A stretch of 64,000 bases of DNA from an uncultured Peptoniphilus sp. (GTDB lineage: Bacteria; Bacillota; Clostridia; Tissierellales; Peptoniphilaceae). Both the position numbers and the translations under genes were made by a program. Shown here piece by piece: positions 7,671 to 16,842 of this stretch; position 1 is the stretch's first letter; each line of letters starts with the position of its first letter. The notes under the pieces are model-generated. The model saw only the letters and a list, made by a program, of their open reading frames with translations, ran no database searches and had not been told where the DNA came from. The stretch covers positions 62,001 to 126,000 of the forward strand of contig NZ_CALUAA010000005.1 of NCBI RefSeq assembly GCF_943913915.1, written 5' to 3'.

Positions 7671-8114
7671 GTGAGAAGCAAATGGAAAAAAAGCGGATTA
7701 CCCTTGGCTCTGGCCCTCGTTGTCGGTGCAGCTCTGCCCGCTTTTGCAAATAACGGCGACCCACTGGTTTCTTTAAGTTACCTGAATAAGCGTTTAGAGC
7801 AGATTGAAAGCAGACTACAGGAAGGTTCTCCTTCAGGCGGAGGTACTTCCAATCTGGAAGTTGTCAATTTAGAATCAGGCGACGAGCTTATCGTAGCACA
7901 GGGTACGGAAATGATTCCGAGAACCGGTTCGTTAACGGTTATCGCCGGTGCGAGCGGAGGACTTAGCGATATTACCGAAGGAGCTAATCTCGATCAGGGC
8001 AACAAAGCGACGAAAGACCATTTACTTATCGCCCCGAGAAGCGACGGTCGCGGCTTAAAGGCAAATACGAAAGCGATCGTTTTAGTACGTGGCAGCTATA
8101 GTGTGGACAGATAG
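7671..8114 (+). CDS. Secreted small protein of unknown function
   Basis: 147 residues. A signal peptide is clear: a lysine-rich start, a hydrophobic core LPLALALVV and an ALPAFA cleavage motif near residue 26. The mature protein begins with a short predicted coiled coil (SYLNKRLEQIESRLQ), then a Gly/Ser linker, then a compact probable beta domain rich in Gly, Thr and Val. I do not recognise a named family. The GTG at 7671 was chosen because it follows GAAAGGATG; a TTG 18 bases upstream would precede the ribosome site. It lies 12 bases before the glycopolymer operon, so an envelope role is plausible but inferred. Confidence 0.75.
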   Translation: MRSKWKKSGLPLALALVVGAALPAFANNGDPLVSLSYLNKRLEQIESRLQEGSPSGGGTSNLEVVNLESGDELIVAQGTEMIPRTGSLTVIAGASGGLSDITEGANLDQGNKATKDHLLIAPRSDGRGLKANTKAIVLVRGSYSVDR

Positions 8115-8126
8115 TGGGAGCGGACG

Positions 8127-9251
8127 ATGAAAATTCTTCATCTTATAAGCGGCGGTGATACCGGAGGTGCCAAGACGCATATCTATACCTTGCTGAAGGG
8201 CTTAGAAGATTATGCCGATGTCAGTATGGTGTGCTTTACCTCCGGACCGTTTCTCGACGGAGCAAAAGCTCTCGGGATCGATGCCCGCCTCGTTGAACAA
8301 AAAAATCGCTTCGACATGGCATCATTAAAAAAAGTTGTGGAAATGATCGAGACAGAAAAATTCGATCTCGTGCACTGTCACGGTGCCCGGGCAAATTTCA
8401 ACGCCCTTTATTTAAGACATCGCGTCAGTGTTCCCATGGTAACGACCCTACACAGCGATTATTTATTGGATTTCAAAGATAATTTTATTAAGGATAAGGT
8501 CTTTACACCCTTAAATCGGTATGCGCTTAAACGCTTCCCTTACTATATTGCGATTACTGAAAAATTTAAACAGATGCTCATCGATCGTGGATTTCCAAAA
8601 GAGCGTATCTTCGTTGTCTATAACGGCATGGATATGAAAAAGGAAGAGCGCCATGTGGATCGAGATGAATTTCTCGGCCGTTACGGCTTGGAGAAATACA
8701 GCGACCGGATGCTCTTTGCTATCGCTGCACGATTGGATCTTGTAAAAGATCACCGAACCCTTCTCTCAGCTATCGATAAAGAGAGGGAAAAATTAGGCGA
8801 CGCTCACTTTTTAATTGCAGGGGAAGGGGCCGATGGAGCTTATTTAAAGGAATATGTAGCGGATCATCACCTGGAAGATCTGGTTACTTTTTTGGGCCAG
8901 GTGGACGATCCCTTCAGCCTTTACTATGCATCGGATGTGAATGTCTTAACATCGGTTTCCGAAAGCTTCCCCTACGCTCTTTTGGAGGGGGCCAAGGCAA
9001 AGATCCCCTTTATCGCAACGGATGTAGGGGGGATTAAAGAAATGGCGGGACCCTACGGCATGTTGTTTCAGCCGAAAGATGTAGAGGGCCTCGGACAGTG
9101 GATTCTCTATGCGCTGAACCACCCGGATGAAATAAAAGAGCGGGGTCAAAACCTTTACACATACGTTAACGACCATTTCGGTCAGGAAGCCATGGCCAAG
9201 AGCCATGGGGAAATATATAAAAATATTCTTCAAAGGAGTAAATATGATTGA
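8127..9251 (+). CDS. GT4-family glycosyltransferase
   Basis: 374 residues, retaining GT-B fold. The N-terminal domain has the Gly-rich SGGDTGGAK loop (9-17) and HCHGARAN near 89. The C-terminal domain has the donor-binding segment SVSESFPYALLEGAKA (near 277) with the E-x7-E pattern of GT4 enzymes. It probably transfers a sugar during assembly of a cell-wall glycopolymer on a lipid carrier; donor and acceptor cannot be read from sequence. It has no membrane segment. Its stop overlaps the start of the DUF4330 gene by 8 bases, so it is tightly coupled to the operon that includes the polymerase, CsaB and TagA. Confidence 0.88.
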   Translation: MKILHLISGGDTGGAKTHIYTLLKGLEDYADVSMVCFTSGPFLDGAKALGIDARLVEQKNRFDMASLKKVVEMIETEKFDLVHCHGARANFNALYLRHRVSVPMVTTLHSDYLLDFKDNFIKDKVFTPLNRYALKRFPYYIAITEKFKQMLIDRGFPKERIFVVYNGMDMKKEERHVDRDEFLGRYGLEKYSDRMLFAIAARLDLVKDHRTLLSAIDKEREKLGDAHFLIAGEGADGAYLKEYVADHHLEDLVTFLGQVDDPFSLYYASDVNVLTSVSESFPYALLEGAKAKIPFIATDVGGIKEMAGPYGMLFQPKDVEGLGQWILYALNHPDEIKERGQNLYTYVNDHFGQEAMAKSHGEIYKNILQRSKYD

Positions 9252-9726
9252 TAAAAAAGGAAAAATTTTCGGCAAGATCAATGTGATCGACTGTTTATTC
9301 TTGCTCATACTGATCGTCGCAATAGTGGGAGGTATTTCCCGTTTTAAAGATTCTTCCATAACCGTGGAAAGTACTTCAAAAGGAAAAATGACCCTTCTTG
9401 TAGATAACGTACGCACCCCGTCGGTTGAAAATATTATCGAAGGGCAAGACCTCTACAGCTACGATAAAGGTGTTTTTATAGGCAAGATCGTCGGAAAAAC
9501 CGTACGTCCCTATGAAGATGCGGTGGAATACGAAGGTCAATGGGTGAACGCACCGGTGCCCGACAAATATTCCGTGTACTTAGATGTAGATGTGGATATT
9601 AAAGAATCTGACAAGTCCTATGTCGTCGGAGGTGAAGAAGTGCGCGTGGGAAATGAATACCGCGTCAAGAGCAAGACGTCCGCATTTACAGGTATTTGTG
9701 TAGGCATTACTAAAGACGGGAACTAG
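9244..9726 (+). CDS. DUF4330 single-pass envelope protein
   Basis: 160 residues with one N-terminal membrane segment (about 14-32, VIDCLFLLILIVAIVGG) and an extracellular beta-rich remainder, matching the DUF4330 family. The ATG at 9244 follows AAAGGAG; the upstream in-frame ATG lies inside the preceding gene. DUF4330 genes often sit next to O-antigen ligase-like and CsaB genes in clostridia, as here. Function is unknown; a scaffold or accessory role in glycopolymer export is inferred from context. Confidence 0.8.
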   Translation: MIDKKGKIFGKINVIDCLFLLILIVAIVGGISRFKDSSITVESTSKGKMTLLVDNVRTPSVENIIEGQDLYSYDKGVFIGKIVGKTVRPYEDAVEYEGQWVNAPVPDKYSVYLDVDVDIKESDKSYVVGGEEVRVGNEYRVKSKTSAFTGICVGITKDGN

Positions 9727-9729
9727 ATT

Positions 9730-10290
9730 ATGATTCAATCCAGTGTATTGATTCGAATCCTACTGACTGCGGTTAGAGCATTGGAGAATTGGTATAAACA
9801 CAGCGTCCTTCATAAGATTTTCGCTGCCATAGGCGGTATGTTGAAGAATCAGTGGATGGGATCAGCGACTCGAAAGATGCTCTACAGTGGAGAAGGTCTT
9901 TTTGCTCGTTCGTTATTTTTTCGCATTCTTCGATTCTTCTATCGTCTATTCAACACTATTGCCTACTGGGTACGCATTCGTATAGCGAAAGCGGTGTCAA
10001 ACTCTGTAGGGTTTAAGATTGTGAACAGCTACAGCGCTTGGGACTCGGCCTTTAAAATTTCCGGCGTGGTCTTTGCAGGCTTCGGCTTGAGCATTCTGAC
10101 ACTCGGTCTACTGCGCCGTAACCCTTGGGGCGCTTTCGGATTAGTCTTTCTCTTGGCAGGGCTCATGATGAACCGTATGGCGGGTAACCTTGGAGAGATC
10201 ATTGATACGTCCTATGCAATAAAAGTCTTTAAAAGCTTATGGAGCTTACTTTTACATGACAAGGAGGTGGAACGATGGAATCGCGTGTAA
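9730..10290 (+). CDS. Hypothetical membrane protein in the glycopolymer operon
   Basis: 186 residues with a basic, amphipathic N-terminal half and two adjacent hydrophobic segments (about 108-128 and 133-150). I recognise no named domain. It starts 3 bases after the DUF4330 stop and its end overlaps the polymerase start by 16 bases, so it is cotranslated with the envelope genes. Its position just before a Wzy/WaaL-type protein suggests an accessory role in polymer assembly. Confidence 0.72.
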   Translation: MIQSSVLIRILLTAVRALENWYKHSVLHKIFAAIGGMLKNQWMGSATRKMLYSGEGLFARSLFFRILRFFYRLFNTIAYWVRIRIAKAVSNSVGFKIVNSYSAWDSAFKISGVVFAGFGLSILTLGLLRRNPWGAFGLVFLLAGLMMNRMAGNLGEIIDTSYAIKVFKSLWSLLLHDKEVERWNRV

Positions 10291-11645
10291 AAATCAATCC
10301 CCTACTCTTATTCGCCCTGGGCTTTGTTATCGGCGGGGTAGGTCTGAGCATTAAAATTCCCTTCGTCATTCTCCTTTTTGCAGGCCTGATCGGTCTGATG
10401 GTATTTTTTGAAAATCCCATGGTCAGTTTGATCGCCACCACTTTCGGCTATATTTTTCTGCCGGATCTATTGGTTCTCATGCTCCTTTACGGAACTTTCG
10501 GCTTATATCTTTTCAGAAAGTTTATAAAAAAAGACGATCCCCTTGTCGTGGCGAGCCACGAAGTAATTCCTTATGTTTATTTTCTCTTAATGGTCGTTCA
10601 GACGGCTACATCACTTTACTTTATGGGCTCCCTGCGAGATTTGGCGATTCACACGGCAGGCTTTATGTATTTAATCTTTATGATTAATGAGGTGAAGACC
10701 GAAGAAGAGCTTCACGGCGTGATCGTCGCCCTTGTGTGCGCGGCAACAGTACTTGCCCTCGTCGGCATCTACCAATACGTCGTGGGTGTGGACATTAAAA
10801 AGGAATGGGTAGATACCACCTCAAACAGTGCCATTCGCGCTCGAGCCTATTCGGTTTTCGGAAATCCGAATATCTTTGCCGAGTATTTAGTCATGGCGAT
10901 TCCCTTATGCGTGGGTCTGTTTTGGTCTACAAAACGAGACGGCGTACGGCTCCTCTTTTTCGCCATGTTTGTTCTGCAGATAGTCTCTCTCTTTATGACC
11001 ATGTCGAGAGGCGGCTGGCTTGGACTCGCCGTAGCAGCCTTTATCTTTATTTGCCTCGTTAGAAAAGAGCTCTTACTCTTGGCTATTCCCTTACTGGGAG
11101 CGGCGGTGTTTGTGGTGCCGGAGAGCATTATTAACCGGTTTATGACCATATTTAATTTCGCCGACTCGTCCACTTCTTATCGCTTTAAGATTTGGGAAAT
11201 TACAGAGGCGGTTATCCACGATCATTTCATCGTAGGTTTGGGGCTCGGGCACTTGCCCTTTAAAATGGTATTTGAGCAATATATTCGCACCATGCCCATC
11301 TATCACGCCCACAATACATTTCTACAGATTTTTGCAGAGATGGGCATCGTTGGATTCGTCTTGTTCTTTATCTTTATGGTAAGCATTTTCGTCAATTTGG
11401 CACGCTACCCCTTAAAGAGCGAAAATAAATATCTGAAAATTATGGGTGCGGCTCTATGTGCTTCATTTTCCGGCATGCTGTTTCACGGGATGTTTGAAAA
11501 TATCTTCTATATGACCAAGATTACGACTACCTTCTGGTTGCTCTTGGCCGTCTCCTTCGCTCTTGTACGCATTACAAAAAAACGTCTTGCCCTTAGTGTT
11601 GGGGAGAAAAGGATGGATTGTTATGGCAAAGAAAGTATTATTTAG
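10275..11645 (+). CDS. O-antigen ligase/polymerase-family membrane protein
   Basis: 456 residues and about 11-12 predicted membrane segments. A Wzy_C/O-antigen ligase signature lies in the long loop after about residue 290, including the conserved GLGLGHLPF...HNTFLQIFAEMG region near residues 317-358. Such proteins polymerise or ligate lipid-linked glycans at the outer face of the membrane. The ATG follows AAGGAGGTGG. It overlaps its neighbours on both sides (16 and 23 bases). The following CsaB and TagA suggest the product is a pyruvylated or teichoic-like secondary cell-wall polymer. Confidence 0.87.
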   Translation: MESRVKINPLLLFALGFVIGGVGLSIKIPFVILLFAGLIGLMVFFENPMVSLIATTFGYIFLPDLLVLMLLYGTFGLYLFRKFIKKDDPLVVASHEVIPYVYFLLMVVQTATSLYFMGSLRDLAIHTAGFMYLIFMINEVKTEEELHGVIVALVCAATVLALVGIYQYVVGVDIKKEWVDTTSNSAIRARAYSVFGNPNIFAEYLVMAIPLCVGLFWSTKRDGVRLLFFAMFVLQIVSLFMTMSRGGWLGLAVAAFIFICLVRKELLLLAIPLLGAAVFVVPESIINRFMTIFNFADSSTSYRFKIWEITEAVIHDHFIVGLGLGHLPFKMVFEQYIRTMPIYHAHNTFLQIFAEMGIVGFVLFFIFMVSIFVNLARYPLKSENKYLKIMGAALCASFSGMLFHGMFENIFYMTKITTTFWLLLAVSFALVRITKKRLALSVGEKRMDCYGKESII

Positions 11646-12723
11646 CGGTTATTACGGCTTCGACAATAGTGGCGACGACGCTATTTTGCATGCCATTGTA
11701 AACGACATTCGCGTCATCGATCCGACACTTCAGCTCAATGTTCTTTCCTATGATCCCCAGAGAACGAGAAGACTATACAATGTAGGAGCCACGCAGCGCT
11801 TCCATTATGCGTCGGTGAAAAAAGCCCTCCAATCGACAGATCTGTTGATCAGCGGAGGAGGCTCTCTCCTTCAAGATGAAACATCATCACGCTCCCTTTA
11901 TTATTATCTCGGCGTGATGGCTCTGGCCAAACGCATGAAGAAAAAAATTTACGTCTATGCCAACGGCGTCGGACCCATCCACAAGCCTATTAATCGTAAG
12001 CTGACGGCCAAGGTTTTAAACAGCGTCGATTTTATCACCCTCCGAGATGAGGATTCTTTCGAGGTATTAAAAGATATCGGCGTGACAAAGCCCGAAATAG
12101 AAGTTACCGCCGATCCGGTTTACGGAATTAAGGGCATAGGCGAAGGTGCGGCACGTGCCCTTTTAAGAGAAGAACGCATTCCCGTGGATCGTTCCTTTAT
12201 GGGCGTCGCCGTTCGCCGGTGGAAGAAAGCCCCGGCCCTGGCAAGTAAAATCGCTTATGTTGCGGATAGGGTCTATGAAGAATGCGGCATCGATACGCTC
12301 TTTACCCCCCTTCACTACCCGGAAGATAAGCATTTCGCCGAGAGCATCAAGGCGTCCATGGTATATAAAGATCATGGCCATGTGCTGGGAGGCAACTATG
12401 CGGTAGAAGAAATGGAAGGCATCATCGGCCTTTGCGATGTAATGATTGCCATGCGTCTCCACGCTTTGATCTACGCGGTAACCTCCAAGACACCGGTGGT
12501 GGGGATCGTCTATGATCCGAAGGTAAAATCCCAATTAGAATCCCTCGGTATTCCGTCGAATATTCAAGCGGAAGGAATGGATGAGAAGAAACTCTTAAAC
12601 GCCGTCGTCGCCACTTTCAATGAAAGAGAATCGGCTGGGGAAAAACTCGTTCATATGCACGACGAGTTGCGTGAAAAGAGTAGGAGGAATGTTCGTCATG
12701 TCTTCGAACTCTTGGAAAAATAG
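11623..12723 (+). CDS. csaB: Polysaccharide pyruvyl transferase CsaB
   Basis: 366 residues. CsaB adds ketal-linked pyruvate to a secondary cell-wall polysaccharide; in other Firmicutes this creates the anchor recognised by SLH domains. Visible family features are the N-terminal GYYGFDNSGDDAIL (8-21), the LLISGGGSLLQDETS segment near 77-91, and the C-terminal IAMRLHALIYA motif near 275-286. The ATG at 11623 follows AAAAGGATGG; earlier starts lie inside the polymerase gene. It overlaps the polymerase gene by 23 bases and the TagA gene by 26. No SLH-domain protein occurs in this window. Confidence 0.92.
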   Translation: MAKKVLFSGYYGFDNSGDDAILHAIVNDIRVIDPTLQLNVLSYDPQRTRRLYNVGATQRFHYASVKKALQSTDLLISGGGSLLQDETSSRSLYYYLGVMALAKRMKKKIYVYANGVGPIHKPINRKLTAKVLNSVDFITLRDEDSFEVLKDIGVTKPEIEVTADPVYGIKGIGEGAARALLREERIPVDRSFMGVAVRRWKKAPALASKIAYVADRVYEECGIDTLFTPLHYPEDKHFAESIKASMVYKDHGHVLGGNYAVEEMEGIIGLCDVMIAMRLHALIYAVTSKTPVVGIVYDPKVKSQLESLGIPSNIQAEGMDEKKLLNAVVATFNERESAGEKLVHMHDELREKSRRNVRHVFELLEK

Positions 12724-13513
12724 AGATAAGATCAAAATTTTCAATACGCTAGTGGATAATATCTCTTTCGACGAGGGTAAAGAGATATTGAAAGAGATGC
12801 TCGATGAGGATCGATTCCACATCGTCTTCACTCCGAATACGGAAATCGTCATGGCCTGCCGGGACGACAGAGAATTGGCGGAATCCGTAAATTCTGCCGA
12901 CCTCGTCGTGGCAGACGGCATCGGTCTCGTCATCGGTTCCAAGATGAAGCACCTTCCTCTTAGAGAGCGGGTAACGGGTTTCGATCTTTCCGTGGCCATG
13001 TTGGAGCTTGCAAAAGAAAAAGACAAGAAAATATTTTTCTTAGGCGCTGAGCCCGGTGTGGCGGAGAAGGCGAAAGAGGAAGTGGAAGCCGTCTACGGCG
13101 ACATTGTGGCAGATGTGCACCACGGCTACTTTAAAGGCGCTCACCGTGGATTTGACGATCACGAGGAGGAGAAAAAAGTGATCGATGCCATTAACGCATC
13201 GAAAGCGGACATCTTATTTGTAGGCTTGGGCTTTCCCAAACAGGAACAATTTATTTTAAACAATGCAGAGAAGTTTTCCCATTTAAAAATCGCCATAGGA
13301 AACGGAGGCGTCTTAGATGTCTTGGCCGGGAAGGCGAAGCGTGCGCCGGATATCTTCATCAAGTTAAATTTAGAGTGGTTTTATCGATTAATCAAAAATC
13401 CGTCTCGCATATCGAGGCAGCTCGTCATTCCTAAGTTTTTGTGGTCAGTTTGGTGCGACAGCCAATCGGTTTGTGTCGTCAAGAAGACTAAAGGAGGATC
13501 TTATGCAAAATAA
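12698..13513 (+). CDS. tagA: WecG/TagA/CpsF-family glycosyltransferase
   Basis: 271 residues, GT26 family. TagA adds N-acetylmannosamine to GlcNAc-PP-undecaprenol in teichoic acid linkage-unit synthesis. Family motifs include FTPNTEIVM near 38-46, VVADGIGLV near 68-76 containing the catalytic Asp, and the GLGFPKQEQF segment near 176. The ATG at 12698 was preferred because AGGAGG lies 10 bases upstream; the ATG at 12689 is only one base from it. It overlaps csaB by 26 bases and transketolase by 11. The sugar is inferred from the family. Confidence 0.9.
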   Translation: MSSNSWKNRDKIKIFNTLVDNISFDEGKEILKEMLDEDRFHIVFTPNTEIVMACRDDRELAESVNSADLVVADGIGLVIGSKMKHLPLRERVTGFDLSVAMLELAKEKDKKIFFLGAEPGVAEKAKEEVEAVYGDIVADVHHGYFKGAHRGFDDHEEEKKVIDAINASKADILFVGLGFPKQEQFILNNAEKFSHLKIAIGNGGVLDVLAGKAKRAPDIFIKLNLEWFYRLIKNPSRISRQLVIPKFLWSVWCDSQSVCVVKKTKGGSYAK

Positions 13514-15485
13514 AAAGCAATTAGCGGTTAATACTCTACGCGCCCTATCCATCGATCAGATCGATGCAGCAGGCTCCGGTCACCCGGGATTGCCCCTCGG
13601 AGCAGCGCCTATGGCGTGGGCCCTTTGGTCGGGTGCGCTTCAATTCGAAAGAACCGATCGCAACTGGCCCAATCGAGACCGCTTTATTTTAAGTGCCGGA
13701 CACGGAAGTGCCTTGCTCTACTCTCTCTTCCATGTATTCGGTCTCGATCTCGAAGCGGACGATCTTAAAAACTTCAGACAGTTAAATTCCAAGACCCCGG
13801 GACATCCGGAATACGGATACACCGACTGGGTAGAAACGACGACGGGCCCCTTAGGCGCCGGAATTTCTACAGCCGTAGGCTTCGCCATGGCGGAAACACG
13901 CCTCGCCGCTCTTTACAACGAAGAGGGAATGGACCTTATCGATCACCATACCTACGTCCTCTGCGGCGACGGCGATTTGATGGAAGGGATCAGCAACGAA
14001 GCCTCCTCTATCGCCGGTACCCTGGAACTCGGTAAGCTGATCGTGCTATACGACTCCAATAATATTACTATCGAAGGGGATACCTCCCTTTCCTTTAAAG
14101 AAAGCATTGCCGATCGCTACCGCGCACTGGGGTGGCAAGTGCTTACGGTAGAAGACGGCACCGATGTGGACGCCATTTCTAAGGCTATCGAAGAGGCTAA
14201 GGCGGAGACGACGAAGCCGACGATTATTGAAGTTAAAACCGTTATCGGTTTCGGTTCACCCCTTGCAGGGGATGCCGGCGTTCACGGCTCACCCTTAGGG
14301 GAAGAGAAAAACCTGGCGACGAAAGAAGCTTTAGGCTATGATGTGGCACCCTTTACGGTTTCAGGTGAAGTAAAAGATTATGTAGACGAACTTCTCACAG
14401 AAAAGAAGAAAAACTACGACGACTGGAAAGCGATTGAAGACCGCTATAAGGAAACCTATCCGGAAAAATATAAAGACTTCATCGCCCACTACGACACGAA
14501 GGAGCAAGATCTTTCCTTTATGGACGAAGAAAGCTTCTGGAAACCTGTAGAAAAGAATATGGCCACGCGTGCAAGTTCCCATGAAATCCTGCAACGGGTC
14601 GCAAAGGGTATGGGCAATTTATTTGGCGGCAGTGCCGACTTGGCACCCTCCAACAAGAGCGATATGAAAGAAGCCGGTCAATACAGCGTGAAGAATCGTG
14701 AAGGAGGCAATATTAATTTCGGCGTGCGGGAACACGCCATGGCCGCCATCGTAAACGGCATCTACCTTCACGGCGGATTCCGCTCTTACGGCGCCACCTT
14801 CCTCGTCTTCAGCGACTATATGAAACCCCAGATTCGCCTCGCGGCTTTAATGGGTCTCCCTGTGTCTTATATCCTGACACACGACAGTATAGGTGTCGGC
14901 GAAGACGGACCCACGCACCAACCCATCGAGCAGGTAACTATGCTTAGAAGCATTCCCAATTCCATTACCTTTCGTCCGGCGGACTCTACGGAAGTGGCGG
15001 CGGCCTGGTACACGGCCATGCATTCAGAAGATAAACCTGTCGCTTTGATCCTCACACGTCAAAGTGTGCCGGAGCTTTCAGGAACTTCCAAAGAGGCCTT
15101 AAAAGGCGGTTATATTCTTAAGAAAGAATCGGCAAAACTTGAACTCATTCTCATGGCTACGGGGAGTGAAGTCCAATTGGCACTGAAAGCGGCAGAGGCC
15201 ATCGATACGGATTCCTTCGGCGTTCGCGTGGTGAGCATGCCCTCACAGGAATTATTCGAAGCTCAATCTGACGACTATAAAGAAGAAGTCTTGCCGAAAG
15301 AAATCACGAAGCGCGTAGCTGTTGAGGCAGGTGCGACTATGAGCTGGTATCGCTATGTCGGTCTCGACGGCATGGTCCTCGGCATCGATACCTTCGGCGC
15401 AAGCGGCAATGCAAAAGATGTATTTGAAACCTTCGGATTAACGGAAGAGGGCGTTACCGAATCGGTAAAAGAATACTTGAATTGA
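13503..15485 (+). CDS. tkt: Transketolase
   Basis: 660 residues, the full-length bacterial transketolase. It is TPP-dependent and transfers two-carbon ketol units in the non-oxidative pentose phosphate pathway. Visible features are the N-terminal SGHPGLPLGAAPMA (24-37), the TPP motif GDGDLMEG...SNNITIEGD (near 152-185), GVREHAMA near 412 and the C-terminal domain ending near 655. The ATG follows AAAGGAGG. Its placement as the overlapping seventh gene of a wall-polymer operon is unusual and may tie sugar-phosphate supply to polymer synthesis. Confidence 0.95.
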   Translation: MQNKKQLAVNTLRALSIDQIDAAGSGHPGLPLGAAPMAWALWSGALQFERTDRNWPNRDRFILSAGHGSALLYSLFHVFGLDLEADDLKNFRQLNSKTPGHPEYGYTDWVETTTGPLGAGISTAVGFAMAETRLAALYNEEGMDLIDHHTYVLCGDGDLMEGISNEASSIAGTLELGKLIVLYDSNNITIEGDTSLSFKESIADRYRALGWQVLTVEDGTDVDAISKAIEEAKAETTKPTIIEVKTVIGFGSPLAGDAGVHGSPLGEEKNLATKEALGYDVAPFTVSGEVKDYVDELLTEKKKNYDDWKAIEDRYKETYPEKYKDFIAHYDTKEQDLSFMDEESFWKPVEKNMATRASSHEILQRVAKGMGNLFGGSADLAPSNKSDMKEAGQYSVKNREGGNINFGVREHAMAAIVNGIYLHGGFRSYGATFLVFSDYMKPQIRLAALMGLPVSYILTHDSIGVGEDGPTHQPIEQVTMLRSIPNSITFRPADSTEVAAAWYTAMHSEDKPVALILTRQSVPELSGTSKEALKGGYILKKESAKLELILMATGSEVQLALKAAEAIDTDSFGVRVVSMPSQELFEAQSDDYKEEVLPKEITKRVAVEAGATMSWYRYVGLDGMVLGIDTFGASGNAKDVFETFGLTEEGVTESVKEYLN

Positions 15486-15487
15486 TA

Positions 15488-15832
15488 ATGAAAAAATTGG
15501 CTTTGCCGGCGCTGTGTCTTCTTTTGCTCGCAGGGTGCAGCGGGCAAAAGGGCTATAAGGACGGCGTGTTTCGCGGAGAAGCTACGGGATATTCGAAGAA
15601 TACGCCTATCGAAGTAGAAGTGAGCATCGTCGGCGGAAATATGGTGGCGGTGGATATTATAAGCCACGATGAATCCGTGGAACAGATTCCTCAGGTTCAG
15701 GAAGCGTTCGATATCCTGCCCGGCGCCATGATAAAGAAAAATACTACTCAAATCGACAGTATAGCAGGGGCTACGGAAACTTCGAAGGGCATCGGAAATG
15801 CCGTAGAAAACGCGTTGGAACGTGCAAAATAA
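15488..15832 (+). CDS. FMN-binding-domain lipoprotein
   Basis: 114 residues. A lipoprotein signal ends in LLLLAGC (lipobox Cys near residue 17), so it is anchored outside the membrane. The rest is an FMN_bind domain with GYKDG near 22 and the IDSIAGATETSKG motif near 89-101; in this family a Thr of the S/A-GAT-x-S/T motif carries covalent FMN. It starts 2 bases after the transketolase stop without a clear ribosome site, so translation is probably coupled. Partner redox proteins are not evident nearby; extracellular electron transfer or flavinylation by ApbE elsewhere is inferred. Confidence 0.85.
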   Translation: MKKLALPALCLLLLAGCSGQKGYKDGVFRGEATGYSKNTPIEVEVSIVGGNMVAVDIISHDESVEQIPQVQEAFDILPGAMIKKNTTQIDSIAGATETSKGIGNAVENALERAK

Positions 15833-15833
15833 A

Positions 15834-15856
15834 AAGCCCACCTATGAGGTGAGCTT
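15834..15856 (-). terminator. Terminator for the minus-strand ABC importer unit
   Basis: A ten-position stem (one C/A mismatch) pairs 15834-15843 with 15847-15856. On the minus strand it is followed by TTTTTATTTT. It sits past the stop of the ATP-binding gene. Confidence 0.7.
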
Positions 15857-15861
15857 CAGAG

Positions 15862-15889
15862 TAACCTCCGGAAACGGAGGTTATTTTTT
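15862..15889 (+). terminator. Terminator of the glycopolymer/tkt operon
   Basis: A perfect 9-bp stem (15862-15870 with 15875-15883) capped by GAAA is followed by six T. Confidence 0.88.
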
Positions 15890-16832
15890 ATGCGATTTTT
15901 GAACGACGTAAAATTGTGACGCCCACGGATTCACCGATAGAATAATCGACTGTATTGCCGATGACTTTCACGTTCAGTTCTCGGCCTTTGTAGTCGAGAA
16001 GCATATCCTTCGTATCGCCTAAAAATGCGACGGTCTTGATTTTAGCGTCTTCGCCGTCTTTATCAATGGCGATGTCTTCCGGACGAATGAGGTAGAGCTC
16101 TCCGTCTTCTTCGATAAAATTGCTCTCCCCGAGAAAGCTTGCCACATAGCGATTCTTCGGATGGAGGTACACTTCCGTCGGTGTGCCGATCTGAACGATT
16201 TCACCCTTGTCCATGACAATGATCTTATCTGACATATAGAGAGCCTCTTCCTGATCGTGGGTGACGAAGAGCATGGAGAGCTGGTATTTTTCCTGAAGGG
16301 ATTTAATTTCTTCCCGCATATCTACGCGGAGCTTCGCATCTAAATTGGAGAGAGGTTCGTCGAGAAGAAGCATTTTGGGATTAGTGGCGAGGCCTCTAGC
16401 CAGAGCCACGCGCTGCTGTTGTCCCCCTGAAAGTTGGGTAATGGGTTTCTCGGCGTGTTCTTTAAGGTCTACCATGCTCAAATAATCCATGGCCATTTCT
16501 CGCGCCTTTTTCCCCTTAATCTTGCGGAAATATTTAATCCCGTACATTACATTGTCGATGACATTGTAGTTGGAAAAGAGCGCGTAGTTTTGGAACACCG
16601 TAGAGAATGGTCGATCCTCTGGATATAAGTGTTCAACATTATCTCCATTTAATAGAATTTCGCCGGAGTCCTGGCGAATAAAGCCGCCGATTAAGTTCAA
16701 TATGGTGGTTTTCCCGCAGCCAGAAGGGCCGAGGATGGTGACGAACTCCCCCTCCTCGATGGAGAAGTTAATATCTTTTACGCCATTGTCGTTATCAAAT
16801 AATTTCTGTATATTTTTTACTTCGAAAAACAT
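15888..16832 (-). CDS. Fbp/Pot-type ABC importer, ATP-binding subunit
   Basis: 314 residues. Walker A GPSGCGKT at 35-42, signature LSGGQ at 134-138, Walker B LLLDEP at 155-160, and a short C-terminal TOBE-like domain (about 240-314). It powers uptake with the fused permease and binding protein encoded just upstream (10-base gap). The family covers spermidine/putrescine, ferric iron, thiamine and 2-aminoethylphosphonate importers; the ATPase alone cannot decide. The stop codon overlaps the T run of the opposite-strand terminator. Confidence 0.88.
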   Translation of the reverse strand: MFFEVKNIQKLFDNDNGVKDINFSIEEGEFVTILGPSGCGKTTILNLIGGFIRQDSGEILLNGDNVEHLYPEDRPFSTVFQNYALFSNYNVIDNVMYGIKYFRKIKGKKAREMAMDYLSMVDLKEHAEKPITQLSGGQQQRVALARGLATNPKMLLLDEPLSNLDAKLRVDMREEIKSLQEKYQLSMLFVTHDQEEALYMSDKIIVMDKGEIVQIGTPTEVYLHPKNRYVASFLGESNFIEEDGELYLIRPEDIAIDKDGEDAKIKTVAFLGDTKDMLLDYKGRELNVKVIGNTVDYSIGESVGVTILRRSKIA

Positions 16833-16842
16833 AGTCCCTCCT

